Positions 17,278-26,882 of a stretch of DNA of 42,202 bases are shown here, piece after piece. Both the position numbers and the translations under genes were made by a program. Numbering within the stretch: the first letter of the stretch is position 1; every line of letters starts with the position of its first letter. The notes beneath the pieces were generated by a model. The model made no database searches. It saw only the letters and a program-made list of their open reading frames with translations, and was not told the DNA's origin. This DNA comes from Kiritimatiellia bacterium (lineage in GTDB: Bacteria; Verrucomicrobiota; Kiritimatiellia; RFP12; UBA1067): positions 1 to 42,202 of the forward strand of contig JAFXEA010000519.1 in the NCBI GenBank assembly GCA_017521065.1, written 5' to 3'.

Positions 17278-18936
17278 TTAGCCATTCGCCTGGGTGTAGG
17301 GGTTCTTTACGAGCGAACAAGAGTCGGATAGACGAACCAGAACCCCAGAAGCGTCCAACATTCTTTCAAGGAACTCATTCGATGCATCATTGCCATCCAG
17401 CTCCGACTTGCGCGAGACCCAATTCCGAGAAGCTACCAATCTGCCAAGATCAAAGACAAATCCATGATGAGCTTCCATCTGTTTCTTAAATGTCTCGAGC
17501 GTCATCCGTTCATTTGGTATGAGGGAAACAACGAGATACCTGAGAATCTTGTCATTTAGGGTATAGCGCATCCATCGGCCTGTTTGCGGCACAATCAATC
17601 CAATACTTTTGCCAATCTTTCTATAGAGCTTAAAACCATACGAATCCGCATCCTTATAAATGCTGGCGACTTTCTTCTCGCGTTTCTCAGGCGTAGGCTC
17701 TTTGGCTGCAATCGCCTGAACCCGTTGCCGCGTTTCATCAGTGCGAATAGCCTGCTGGATAACTTTCACAACCTCGCTGAGCGATTCGGTCGAGAATTTC
17801 TTTAGCTTTCTCTTTCTCGACATTGAATCACATAACAATATTCGATAGTCAAATCCATCATCCTCTTCGCACGGAACTTGAGAGTGTCGATAGCTCTGGG
17901 TGGCCAAAGTTCGCATCACTTGCATTGCGCACGCTATCATTAGCATGTCAGCCGTCTCCATCACGCCGATCTTGGCAGCAAGAATTCGTTTAATTTCAAC
18001 GGCGAACAGGTATCCTTCGCGCCATGATTCGCGTGGTATCCACCCGCACTTAATGCTACGGTCTTCGCCGCCAGAACTATCAGAGACGTCAGAAGTTGCG
18101 GCATCGACACCGGTATCGACAAACTGCATGACCTTTTCAAGACTACCTGTATGAGAGAAGTATTCACCCAAGAGCGCTTCAATCTCATCCCGGAGGCGCT
18201 GAGGGTTCTTTTCATCCTCGCGCAACCCAATAGGAACTCCTCGTTCCTCGCGCTCGCGAAGCCATTGTGCGACTTCATCTTGCGTCTGTGTCAACGCGTT
18301 GCATATCTGCAAGTACAGGGCTTCACCACCGCGACATAGAACGACATGTTGATCGAGGCCGAAACAATTTGGAAACTTGTCGAGCATGTCCTGCCACGAC
18401 GACAATTTCTCTCGCTTAGCTGGGATGGCCTTCCAAATCACCTCCGCGCACAATGCCGTTTTACAAAAAGGGTAGAATGTTTGTGCGCACCATGTTCTTT
18501 TCGAGCCGGTACCCCAAAACCCCAGAAACAAACTACTCAATGTCTGCAAGAAATCTCGCTTGTCATTTTCGTCATCCAAATCGAGTTTGGACCCAAGCAG
18601 TTGAAGCAATTCGTCTCCATGCTGCCTGTGAATCGGATGCCTAGTGGCAAGCGGAGAAGAACTGAGGAATGAAAACAGCTTCAGGTTAATACGGCACTTG
18701 GGGTAATACTGAAGCGCCCTAGACTGCTCGCGCCATTCAAGAAGTTCCTCATTCTTGGGCAAAAAACCACTAAATCGATCAAAGACTTTTTTATCAGAGG
18801 TGGCAACCAGAAGGAATTCTGACAAAAGGTCCATAACCTGCTGATCATCGCAAAAGCGGCGACCAAACATGCGGATGGACGGATTCGCGTCGTCTATCTC
18901 GTCCTCTTTGTAAACTTCTTTGGGAAAACTAATCAT
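17278..18936 (-). CDS. sspG: SspG/DndG-type (DptG) restriction component
   Basis: 552 residues with no P-loop and no obvious nuclease motif. A charged central part (for example KEPTPEKREKK near residue 410) is followed by a C-terminal region that looks like a winged helix (RYLVVSLIPNERMTLETFK). It lies between the F-type and H-type proteins, exactly where DptG/SspG sits in known restriction operons, and its start overlaps the sspF stop by 8 bases (ATGATTAG), so translation is coupled. It is longer than most DptG proteins I know of. The function of G proteins is poorly defined; they are needed with F and H for defence. The call rests mainly on context. Confidence 0.6.
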   Translation of the reverse strand: MISFPKEVYKEDEIDDANPSIRMFGRRFCDDQQVMDLLSEFLLVATSDKKVFDRFSGFLPKNEELLEWREQSRALQYYPKCRINLKLFSFLSSSPLATRHPIHRQHGDELLQLLGSKLDLDDENDKRDFLQTLSSLFLGFWGTGSKRTWCAQTFYPFCKTALCAEVIWKAIPAKREKLSSWQDMLDKFPNCFGLDQHVVLCRGGEALYLQICNALTQTQDEVAQWLREREERGVPIGLREDEKNPQRLRDEIEALLGEYFSHTGSLEKVMQFVDTGVDAATSDVSDSSGGEDRSIKCGWIPRESWREGYLFAVEIKRILAAKIGVMETADMLMIACAMQVMRTLATQSYRHSQVPCEEDDGFDYRILLCDSMSRKRKLKKFSTESLSEVVKVIQQAIRTDETRQRVQAIAAKEPTPEKREKKVASIYKDADSYGFKLYRKIGKSIGLIVPQTGRWMRYTLNDKILRYLVVSLIPNERMTLETFKKQMEAHHGFVFDLGRLVASRNWVSRKSELDGNDASNEFLERMLDASGVLVRLSDSCSLVKNPYTQANG

Positions 18937-20689
18937 TGCTTACCTCCAGACCTTCTTCTGTGACATTCACGGAGACTGTTGAAAGCTTCCCGTTTTCCTG
19001 GTGCTTCAAAATGAGAAGTCCATCTGATTCGCGCTCGTGCAGATTATAGACGATCTGTGCCATCAGCTTCTCAAGTCGGTCTCGGTACGATAGACTTAAG
19101 CCTCTTCCAATCGCGCCTTCTTTCCGTGTAACGATGTAGTCCAAGAATGATAGATTTAATTCCAAATTGACCCCAGACAGATTCCCTATGCCTACAAGCC
19201 ACGGGGTGTTTCTTGCATCTGTCCTAATCTTGAGCTTAAAATTCTCCGAAAAACTAAACCGCCTTAAAACAAGTTGCGCACTCTGCTTGATCTCTGGACT
19301 TTTACGACGTAGCGTTATGTAGAGATCTTTTGTCTGAGAAGAACCTTCTAGGGGCAAGACCCCACAGAACTCCTCCTGGAGAACCGAAAACAGCGCTGGC
19401 AACAAAGATTTAGCCTTGAACGTTTCTGGGTGGAGCTGCCAATTCCTAAACTTAAGTATCATCGGCGAATCCAGAAACGCGACTTCAAATCTTTCATAAT
19501 CTTTCATAGCATCTACATTTTGCGCATCCGGCTCATGCAAAAAGAAGATCATTCGTCTCCAGACATGGCGTGCGTGTGCCGCCTCTTGGGGTTTCGAGAC
19601 TCTGCGGGCACGCTTTAGAACACGGGCAGCATCACCAGCAATTTCTGGGACATCCTGGAAGCACGGCATGTTCTCCGTTGAATCCCAGAACTTCCTTTCA
19701 AGTGATGGAGAGAACTGCGAATTAAGATGTTGTTCAACAAAAACGCGAATCGCTTTCATTTGACGTGCACCAGGCTCACCATTAAGCCCATCGTCGCCCC
19801 AAAAACGGTTCACAAAGAGGTAACGCTCCATTGGTCCTAGATCTCCCATTAGAGCCTTATTCTGGATTGTCGTACAGTCAAGTGCAGCCGTCAGCATGTA
19901 AGAGAAATGCGCACTGATCTGACGCATGGTCAATCGTTCCCCATATGCATATGTCCTAAAGTACAAAAGCCGGATGCGATCCAGTACGCGATTGCGGTAC
20001 TTTGCGATAAGTAATCGGTTCCGCAGAATCGGACAAGCATCCTTACAAGCACATCCAGCGCAATTAGACCATTCCGACGACTCAACCATTCTTTCCAGGA
20101 GCTTCAACCCAAGATCCACGTTGTCATATTGCGCAAGGTTATAAACGCTAAAACCAACCCCGAGCACCATCGACTGTTTCTGCGATGAATCAAGTGCTGT
20201 CAGTAAATCATTCTCAACCTCTATCATTGATTTACCAAGCCTATCAGACCGCCGTTTAAAGAAATCCAGAAGTGTACCTGTATTTGAAATGAGGAGATAA
20301 CGTTCACCCGACAGTAATTGAATGAAAATGTTTTCACGAGCAGACTCAGTGCATTCGCTCAGGTCTTTGACAACTGTAACTCGACGGCCATCAAACACTA
20401 CCGTTTCTTCTCTCTGGAGTCCATCAGGAAGAATCTTGTCTTTCTCAATCTTCTTTAGGCGCTTTAGTATTTCAATCGCAATCGTTGACTTCCCGTCTCC
20501 AGCGTGACCAGACAATATTACTGACCTCCCGTCGGCAGAGACAAGAGAATCAAATATTTCCTGCGCCCACGGGTGATCAACTTGAAGCTGGGAAAACAAT
20601 GGCTCTTTTGCCTGAGACTCAGCAAGTGCACCCTTGTTGTTTGCATCACCGGAATGCAACGTGTTCAAGTATGAAACAAATGAATTCAT
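18929..20689 (-). CDS. sspF: SspF/DndF-type (DptF) P-loop restriction component
   Basis: 586 residues. Walker A is GHAGDGKST (61-69), the hallmark GHAGDGK of DptF. A cysteine cluster NCAGCACKDACP (Cys 210, 213, 215, 219) followed by ILRNRL matches the metal-binding motif seen in this family. In phosphorothioation-linked restriction, F, G and H act together against unmodified DNA, and F is a nucleotide-binding partner. The start forms an ATGA overlap with the sspA stop, tying modification and restriction genes into one transcript. Identification is good; the choice between dndF and sspF names follows the SspBCD-type modification genes next door. Confidence 0.8.
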   Translation of the reverse strand: MNSFVSYLNTLHSGDANNKGALAESQAKEPLFSQLQVDHPWAQEIFDSLVSADGRSVILSGHAGDGKSTIAIEILKRLKKIEKDKILPDGLQREETVVFDGRRVTVVKDLSECTESARENIFIQLLSGERYLLISNTGTLLDFFKRRSDRLGKSMIEVENDLLTALDSSQKQSMVLGVGFSVYNLAQYDNVDLGLKLLERMVESSEWSNCAGCACKDACPILRNRLLIAKYRNRVLDRIRLLYFRTYAYGERLTMRQISAHFSYMLTAALDCTTIQNKALMGDLGPMERYLFVNRFWGDDGLNGEPGARQMKAIRVFVEQHLNSQFSPSLERKFWDSTENMPCFQDVPEIAGDAARVLKRARRVSKPQEAAHARHVWRRMIFFLHEPDAQNVDAMKDYERFEVAFLDSPMILKFRNWQLHPETFKAKSLLPALFSVLQEEFCGVLPLEGSSQTKDLYITLRRKSPEIKQSAQLVLRRFSFSENFKLKIRTDARNTPWLVGIGNLSGVNLELNLSFLDYIVTRKEGAIGRGLSLSYRDRLEKLMAQIVYNLHERESDGLLILKHQENGKLSTVSVNVTEEGLEVSND

Positions 20690-21834
20690 GAGAGTAGCTC
20701 CTTCAACCTTGATGTGGCCCTTGAAATCTCCATGATAGCATAATCAATTTCCTCCTCAGTCGTCTGCGTAGAAAGCGAAACCCGGATCGATGAAAGAGCT
20801 TCGTCGTCCGAGACACCCATCGCCTTCAGTACATCAGAGGGGGCAACCTCCTGGCTATTACAAGCCGACCCAGTGCTGATACAGAGGGTAGGCAAATTTG
20901 CTATCAACATGTCAGCAGGAATCCCGCATAGGGCAAAGTTACTCGTGTTCGGCAAACGCTCTGCCCTGTCACCATGAAACACACACGGCAGGCCCGATGC
21001 CACAAGACCTAGCTCGAAGCGCCGCAGCAATTCAGACATCTCATGGATCTTCGCATCTGACGGTAACATGCGCATAGCCGTCGCCATCCCGACAATACCA
21101 GGAACATTGACCGTCCCAGGGCGTAAACCATGCTCCTGCCCTCCGCCTTTGTACGCGAAGACAAAAGGAAACTTCATCGAACCTGACGCAATATATATGA
21201 AGCCTACACCTTTGGGACCATGTATCTTATGCGCACTAAACGACGCACTATCGACGCCAAGCTCCTGCAGATCAATTGTCATCTTTCCGAGCGCCTGAAC
21301 AGCATCGCAATGAAAATAGGCCCCATGTTCATGCGCCAACTCAACCAAGTCACTAACAGGTTGCAAGACCCCCGTCTCGTTATTTGCCAACTGAACGGAA
21401 ACAAGCCCAATGCTGTCGTCTATCAGCATGCGCGCCTTATCGACATCCACTATTCCATCAGTATTAACAGGTAGTTTCACGACATCAAACCCAAGCGGAG
21501 CAAGCGCCTCCGCAGCCTTCAATACTGACTTGTGCTCTATTGCGCTAACCGCCACCCGCTTGCGGACAGCCGGTGTACGCGCGTAAGAAGAGAAGATAAA
21601 GTTATTACCCTCAGTTGCCCCAGAAGTAAAGAATATCTGATGTGGTCTAGTCCGAACCGTCGCGGCGATATCCTCTCGGCATTGTTCAACAACACCACTC
21701 GCCTTGCGTCCAGCTTGATGAATGCTCTCAGTATTACCAAACACTTGAGACCAATAGGGCATCATCGATTCGACCACCGCCTGATAGCAGGCAGTAGTTG
21801 CATTATTATCAAGATAGACGAGACCGTTGATCAT
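20686..21834 (-). CDS. sspA: SspA/DndA-type cysteine desulfurase
   Basis: A class V PLP-dependent aminotransferase that removes sulfur from L-cysteine and passes it, as a persulfide, to the phosphorothioation enzymes. Sequence signs: YLDNNATT at the N-terminus, HCDAVQALGK, the PLP-lysine site SFSAHKIHGPKG, the RPGTVNV segment, and the active-site cysteine in STGSACNSQ. About 382 residues, normal for NifS/IscS/DndA. The start is set at MINGLVYLD because its ATG overlaps the sspD stop as ATGA; an ATG 18 bases upstream would lie inside sspD. The family alone does not distinguish IscS from DndA, but position between a PP-loop protein and sspF gives the role. Confidence 0.9.
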   Translation of the reverse strand: MINGLVYLDNNATTACYQAVVESMMPYWSQVFGNTESIHQAGRKASGVVEQCREDIAATVRTRPHQIFFTSGATEGNNFIFSSYARTPAVRKRVAVSAIEHKSVLKAAEALAPLGFDVVKLPVNTDGIVDVDKARMLIDDSIGLVSVQLANNETGVLQPVSDLVELAHEHGAYFHCDAVQALGKMTIDLQELGVDSASFSAHKIHGPKGVGFIYIASGSMKFPFVFAYKGGGQEHGLRPGTVNVPGIVGMATAMRMLPSDAKIHEMSELLRRFELGLVASGLPCVFHGDRAERLPNTSNFALCGIPADMLIANLPTLCISTGSACNSQEVAPSDVLKAMGVSDDEALSSIRVSLSTQTTEEEIDYAIMEISRATSRLKELLS

Positions 21835-22631
21835 AGCTGACACATCATACACGGAGCGCCCCCCGTGTCCTCCTCTACAAACACATCCTTTAGGCCAAGG
21901 TTAGCCTGTGACTTTTTCTGAGATGCGACACGTTTGGCGTACTGGGCTTTGATCTCTGCTATACGTTCTGGGCGTGCTAGTTCTGCCAAACTTTCACCTT
22001 CCACCCACGTAAAGCGCTCACCAGTCAGTGGATCGGACTTTTCATACGCCATCGCCCTCTTGAAAAGATCTGGATGGCGCTCTAGTAACCCAACCCACTC
22101 TATCCGTTGTTGGAAAAAACAGAAGAAACATCCTGACCTAGACCGCCATTGGTAATAGGACGGGACGCCGACACCCGAGTCTTCCAGAATCTTAAACACA
22201 TCATCCTTGCGGATGTTATTCTCAACAAACGGATAAACGGCGCGGACACGTTCACTAGTCGCAATATACCCTGTGCGATAGGGCTCATCCGCACGGATTC
22301 CAACGTAGCTAATCACCCGATCATTTCCAATAAACTTCTCATACGGCTTTATCTTTAACATGCGAGTGCACCAACGTGTACGGGCATCAGGCAATACACC
22401 ATTGTAAAGGGCCAAATAATGCTTAAACGGTCTGTCAGCGTTTATCCTTGTAATTTTCTTGCCGAGGAAGAATTCAAGCTTATCGAGATATTCATATGTT
22501 TCCTGTAACTCGTCTCCTGTGTCACAGAACACATACTCCATCTCGGGAACCTTTCCCTTCATAAATACCGCCAGTGCAGAAGAATCCTTGCCGCCTGACA
22601 GTGATAAGATGTGTCTTACCTTTTCCGACAT
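21831..22631 (-). CDS. sspD: SspD/DndC-like PP-loop ATP pyrophosphatase (PAPS reductase family)
   Basis: 266 residues of the adenine-nucleotide alpha-hydrolase/PAPS reductase fold. The PP-loop is LSGGKDSSA (11-19). Cysteines lie in RWCTRMLKIKPYEKF (Cys88), SGCFFCFFQ (Cys168, Cys171) and at the very C-terminus APCMMCQL (Cys261, Cys264). This set could hold a 4Fe-4S cluster as reported for DndC or carry persulfide. In the Ssp pathway SspD is the ATP pyrophosphatase that activates the backbone phosphate for sulfur transfer. Nine bases separate it from sspC, with GGAAAG acting as ribosome site. It is adjacent to the desulfurase, its sulfur donor. Confidence 0.88.
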   Translation of the reverse strand: MSEKVRHILSLSGGKDSSALAVFMKGKVPEMEYVFCDTGDELQETYEYLDKLEFFLGKKITRINADRPFKHYLALYNGVLPDARTRWCTRMLKIKPYEKFIGNDRVISYVGIRADEPYRTGYIATSERVRAVYPFVENNIRKDDVFKILEDSGVGVPSYYQWRSRSGCFFCFFQQRIEWVGLLERHPDLFKRAMAYEKSDPLTGERFTWVEGESLAELARPERIAEIKAQYAKRVASQKKSQANLGLKDVFVEEDTGGAPCMMCQL

Positions 22632-22640
22632 TCAACACAC

Positions 22641-25600
22641 TCACTTTCCTTCAAGCTCTTCAAGGCACGCCAGCAACGCAGCTCGCATGACAGCCTTTCC
22701 ATGTTTCTTGGAGATCGCAACGATACTTGTCTTAACGGAGTCCGCAGCCTTCTGCTCGGCCTTAGAGAGACTAGTCGAAACATAAGCATACGGTCGCGCC
22801 GCCGCCATAACGCGCTCCCCCACACCTAACACATTCTTCTTAAATTCGGCAATTTGACTTGCCCCCCACTTTGAGATTGGCATCTGCTGGATGTATGAAA
22901 CAACAACATCTGCCTTCTGCCAGTCACCAGCCGTATTCACGACGTTTTGCAAGAAGGGACAGATGTCAGATCCACCGATCCGAGCGATCAAGAATGATGA
23001 CTTGTCGTAAAGGCTCTTCCATCCCTCAGGAGTCGGTTCATATCCACAAGCCTCAAGCAACTGCCGTCTACTTTCCTCTATTAGCTTCGGCAGCGCTGCC
23101 GCAAGTTCATGCATACAATTGTTGAGCCGCTTAAAGAATTCATTATAAACTAGGGCCTTCGCACTTTTTTCTCCTATCGGCTCCATTCCTAAGGATACAG
23201 GAATTGATGTGAACAATAACTTTTCTGGCGAACGAGCATCAAAGAACGCCTGTCGAAACGTCTGAGCCTGTTCGCTTACGGCGTTTGTCTCACGGGCATA
23301 TTTCGATAAAGAGTTCATCATCGTATATAGCCTACGAACAACAGGTAACACTCGAGGTTCTGTCTGCAGCCCCCCGGATAAACGTTCAACTATATCTTTT
23401 CTCACACCCGAAATCCTCATACCGGAAAGAGCAAAGAGTTCTGGCCGACGAAGTAACAACTCAAAATGTGCTTCCTGAGGTTCGGGCACAAATGTTCCCT
23501 CAGCATAGAAAGAAACCTCGTTTTTATTAACCGCATAAAAAACCGCTACAAGAATCGGTGCCAGGCCCTCCAAGACACCCAATGGCGGCTTGGCAAGTTC
23601 GTCGTATAAAGCCCGAAGTGATATCGGCTCCTTGCAATCAAATACCAGTCTTTCGAGCGTCTGCCAAGCAGGAAGCAGATGACTAGGAGAACGTCCACTA
23701 GGAGACGATAATACATACCTGCCATTCACACATCGATGCATCCCCGACATAGCCACAACAGATTCGTAGATGCTACGCTCTGGAGGGTAACCCTCAATTC
23801 CGAGGCGCGGCAAGGCAACAGAATCTGGTGAGTTTAACAAGTTGATAAGAATCCTTCGCGCAGCAGCAGCCTGCGATGAGAGGACACGCTTGTTGACCAA
23901 TTCATTTCTTACGACTGGCGCATCAGGATACAAGACATCGCAAATATCAGAGAATTGTACTGAGACATCACGCATTGTCCTAAGTGCTATGACCTCACCG
24001 TTCCAGACATACTTACACCCACCGCCGCCAAGCCGTGCCGGGCGGGGATCTAATATTCCGCTCTGATGCTGCCTAACAGCCTGCGTCGCAACAGCGAGAC
24101 GTATCGCAACCTCTCGAGACGCGATCCTGTCATCTCGCAGCTCCTTGACGTTCATCGCTACCCAGTTCAAACGACGGATCTCTAGCAACGCGTCTGTCAA
24201 ATCGGAGATCTCTCCTGGTATAGCAACCGCTAGAGAGCGATCCTTCTTGGTCGCAGCGATGGCTTCCGTCTCAAACCAATTACGCCATTTAGGGAGGTCC
24301 GTAAGGCAAACAACAAGAGTTCCGCAAGCACTTGACTTATCTGGCCTCTTCAACTTAGAAATTTGATCCGGGTCGTCTACATAAACCGTATCAAAATAGC
24401 GCATCGAGCCCTTCAAGACGGTATGGCGCTTTGCAACAATCGGCGTTGGAGGCACAAACTTTCTAAATGTCTCAGCAACAGAAAAATGCTCTCCGCGCAA
24501 TTCTGCATTAGCATTCTCACAGCATTCATCAAGATTGATGTCACTGCCATTCCAAAGCGCAAACGTCTTGTTGAACTTACGATAAACGAGAACAGACTGA
24601 GCGCGAAGCGTGGAGAGCGCCGCCCCGAGATCCTTTGGAGCCATTGCAGCAGCGACCATCTCCTCCGAAGCATGAATCGGACTCTGAAGGCCAAGCGAGG
24701 TCAAGACAGCCACTGTTTTGAGAGTCTCAACCTCAATAGGGGAAAGCGATGCTTTCGCCTGAATGGCTGCATGAGCTTCAACAAATGGATGTCCAAAAGA
24801 CCTACGGACAAGTTGCGCCTCGTAGTTTTCAAAGAAGTAATCAAAGAGATCGCACAAGCGGAATAGATCCCCATCCGGCGCATGCTTAAAGAACTCGCGC
24901 AGACCCTTAGCCTCGTTACTTGTTAAGAACGAAAAAATAGACCTCTCATTCTGTCCAAACCTCCTGAACAAAAGCGGCAATGCTGCTAATGTAATTGGAT
25001 GGAGCGGTAAAGCGCGAGTCGCATAGCTTGCAAATTCCGTAGATTTAAGACCAACAAGCGAGGCCAACTTCACTTCCTCAATTGGTCCCTTGATCAACTT
25101 TGCGCCAATAGGACTCTTTGAAAAAGGATTGCAGTCCGGGAATGCCGATGCTGCAAGGTGTATCTGTGCAGCAACAGGTTCAATGAACGCGATAGGCTCA
25201 AAACGACCCTCTATCTTGCTAAACTCGTTGCGAAGTATGGTCTCGGTCGCAGCATAATCAGCGATACTTTGATGCAGCATACCCATGAAGAAGACACGCA
25301 CCTTGGTACTTCTTGACGCTGCCTCGGCCAACTCCTGAAGTAAAAACACATCAACGCGTCCACTCTCGCGGCGAGCCTCTTCAAATATCTTGCCGAACTC
25401 ATCGAATATGAAGAACACTCCCGTATACCCCATCTTAGCAATGTGGTCAACACAGAACCTAAGAAGACGCATCGAACATTTCGTGTCTCTTGAAGCTCGT
25501 AATTCGTCTATGGCACGAGACATTTCTTCTGGCCACTTCAAGTCAACACCATCAAAAGCGTCCGCCAATAATTCGGCTACAGGTGCACAACGAGCTGTCA

Positions 25601-25949
25601 AGGTTAGGGCTAGACAACCTTTGCCCGCTTTCCTGCCCCAGACCGCCCCCCTGAATGAGTCAGCAAGAGACTTGTCTGCCTTCGCAAGCATTGTCCACGC
25701 GGCATCGTTCTTATCGCTCAGCAAATGCCAAAGAAACAATCCGAAAGACGACTTCCCCGTTCCATACGGCCCAGTCAACGTGAATGCTCTCTCGGTAATA
25801 CTCTCCACAAAAGCGGCCTGGATGCGAGCCAGCGCATTACGTACAGAAGGAGTGATGACATACCCGGCCAATCCATTCTTGATTGAACGGTCCCTCCCCA
25901 GATTCACCGATCTGAGAAACCGGCGATTCATCTCTAGTTCGTGATTCAT
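22641..25949 (-). CDS. sspC: SspC-type large P-loop ATPase of ssDNA phosphorothioation
   Basis: 1102 residues, cytosolic. Walker A is GPYGTGKSS (60-68) and Walker B is VFFIFDEFGK (178-187); an arginine-rich, helical remainder has no recognised domain. In SspBCD systems SspC is the ATPase partner of the DUF4007 nickase SspB and the PP-loop SspD. Its gene begins with an ATGA overlap on sspB, so the two are probably made in equal amounts. The Walker B sequence shares F-DEFG with the second giant ATPase at the far end of the operon. The size is comparable with other giant ATPases of defence systems. Named by motif plus neighbourhood. Confidence 0.78.
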   Translation of the reverse strand: MNHELEMNRRFLRSVNLGRDRSIKNGLAGYVITPSVRNALARIQAAFVESITERAFTLTGPYGTGKSSFGLFLWHLLSDKNDAAWTMLAKADKSLADSFRGAVWGRKAGKGCLALTLTARCAPVAELLADAFDGVDLKWPEEMSRAIDELRASRDTKCSMRLLRFCVDHIAKMGYTGVFFIFDEFGKIFEEARRESGRVDVFLLQELAEAASRSTKVRVFFMGMLHQSIADYAATETILRNEFSKIEGRFEPIAFIEPVAAQIHLAASAFPDCNPFSKSPIGAKLIKGPIEEVKLASLVGLKSTEFASYATRALPLHPITLAALPLLFRRFGQNERSIFSFLTSNEAKGLREFFKHAPDGDLFRLCDLFDYFFENYEAQLVRRSFGHPFVEAHAAIQAKASLSPIEVETLKTVAVLTSLGLQSPIHASEEMVAAAMAPKDLGAALSTLRAQSVLVYRKFNKTFALWNGSDINLDECCENANAELRGEHFSVAETFRKFVPPTPIVAKRHTVLKGSMRYFDTVYVDDPDQISKLKRPDKSSACGTLVVCLTDLPKWRNWFETEAIAATKKDRSLAVAIPGEISDLTDALLEIRRLNWVAMNVKELRDDRIASREVAIRLAVATQAVRQHQSGILDPRPARLGGGGCKYVWNGEVIALRTMRDVSVQFSDICDVLYPDAPVVRNELVNKRVLSSQAAAARRILINLLNSPDSVALPRLGIEGYPPERSIYESVVAMSGMHRCVNGRYVLSSPSGRSPSHLLPAWQTLERLVFDCKEPISLRALYDELAKPPLGVLEGLAPILVAVFYAVNKNEVSFYAEGTFVPEPQEAHFELLLRRPELFALSGMRISGVRKDIVERLSGGLQTEPRVLPVVRRLYTMMNSLSKYARETNAVSEQAQTFRQAFFDARSPEKLLFTSIPVSLGMEPIGEKSAKALVYNEFFKRLNNCMHELAAALPKLIEESRRQLLEACGYEPTPEGWKSLYDKSSFLIARIGGSDICPFLQNVVNTAGDWQKADVVVSYIQQMPISKWGASQIAEFKKNVLGVGERVMAAARPYAYVSTSLSKAEQKAADSVKTSIVAISKKHGKAVMRAALLACLEELEGK

Positions 25950-26833
25950 GCCTTAACCCCATAATAATCGTCAAGCAACTTCTGGGCAAAGACACCCCGT
26001 TTGTTGTTGCCAGAAAATTGAATTGAGTTTAAACCTGCCGTGTCGGTAAACGCAAACTTACCTCTGGTAATCCGTTCAAGTTCTTCTACTGCATCGACAA
26101 TAGCATTATCATTAAGTTTGAAGATCTGCCCCGGAGACCCAACTGCATATGTCGCATTGTAGAGGTTGATTGACGAACTGCCCTCACCCATTTGGTTTAA
26201 CAAAGCATACCCGATTAGTTCGACAGGAAGATTCTGCTTGGGACCAATGTTCATCCGAAACAAATCAGGGTCTACCGTCGGCTGAACAAGTGACAACGCG
26301 AGAAGCGGGCAATCAAAACTTTCTTCAAGATTTTTACTTTTCGTCCCTACATATGTGTGGATGAAACAGTCAATATCGCGCTCAAGCGTCTTGTCGGACA
26401 CAGACACCTTTCCTGCAAGGTACCGTTGTATAAACGCGAGCAATTCCGCCTTGGAAAACTCCGGCTTGTTAAGAGAGTTTATTGCAATGCTCAAGGCAGA
26501 CTCAGGTGCTCTCGCCACCAAATTGTAATGCAACAACCAAAGCGTAGCGTCATCTTCAAGGTACGGATCTACTCCAGCATCCTTCTCTCTGCCAAAGATG
26601 TATTCCCCAAAATTCGTTAATTGCATCGAACCTGGCTCTGGCGCTTCCTCAATCAAACCCGTTTGAGAACACCAGTACTTGATACTCTCGACCATGTTCT
26701 TTCCAACACCAAGAGCGACGATTGCATCGTCTGCAAGAAACCCTCTGGGATTCTCGCGAATCAGTGCAACGCCTTTTTCCAGCCATCCATGCCGGAACAC
26801 GAATGTCTGATGTCCTGAGAACCTATAGCTCAT
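25946..26833 (-). CDS. sspB: SspB-type DUF4007 protein (predicted DNA nickase)
   Basis: 295 residues. The N-terminus FSGHQTFVFRHGWLEKG, then DDAIVALGVGKNMVESI and WCSQTGLIEE, is the signature of DUF4007, and LTNFGEYIF and LEDDATLWLLHYNL follow. SspB, a DUF4007 protein, is reported to nick DNA and to be needed for single-strand phosphorothioation. It is first of the nine-gene locus. The 49 bases upstream (26834-26882) hold no TG[G/C]TATAAT box, unlike ten other genes here, so transcription may continue from the HNH gene. A weak GAAAGG lies about 12-14 bases before the ATG. GC in a sample of this gene (52%) is well below the HNH gene (67%). Confidence 0.88.
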   Translation of the reverse strand: MSYRFSGHQTFVFRHGWLEKGVALIRENPRGFLADDAIVALGVGKNMVESIKYWCSQTGLIEEAPEPGSMQLTNFGEYIFGREKDAGVDPYLEDDATLWLLHYNLVARAPESALSIAINSLNKPEFSKAELLAFIQRYLAGKVSVSDKTLERDIDCFIHTYVGTKSKNLEESFDCPLLALSLVQPTVDPDLFRMNIGPKQNLPVELIGYALLNQMGEGSSSINLYNATYAVGSPGQIFKLNDNAIVDAVEELERITRGKFAFTDTAGLNSIQFSGNNKRGVFAQKLLDDYYGVKA

Positions 26834-26882
26834 AACTGTTTCTGCCTTTCAAGATGTTTTATTTTCACCGCTTTAAAACAAT

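Noticed and set aside
20686..22631. Classical Dnd system (DndABCDE)
   Set aside because: DndB, DndD and DndE are absent; DUF4007 plus a large ATPase beside the PP-loop protein fits SspBCD better.
22641..25949. BREX locus based on giant ATPases
   Set aside because: No PglX methyltransferase, PglZ, BrxA, BrxB or BrxL-like protein is present; desulfurase and PP-loop proteins instead define phosphorothioation.
6834..26882. Direct repeats flanking the defence locus as attachment sites
   Set aside because: The two edges share only a six-base AACTGT, which is expected by chance; no integrase is in the window.
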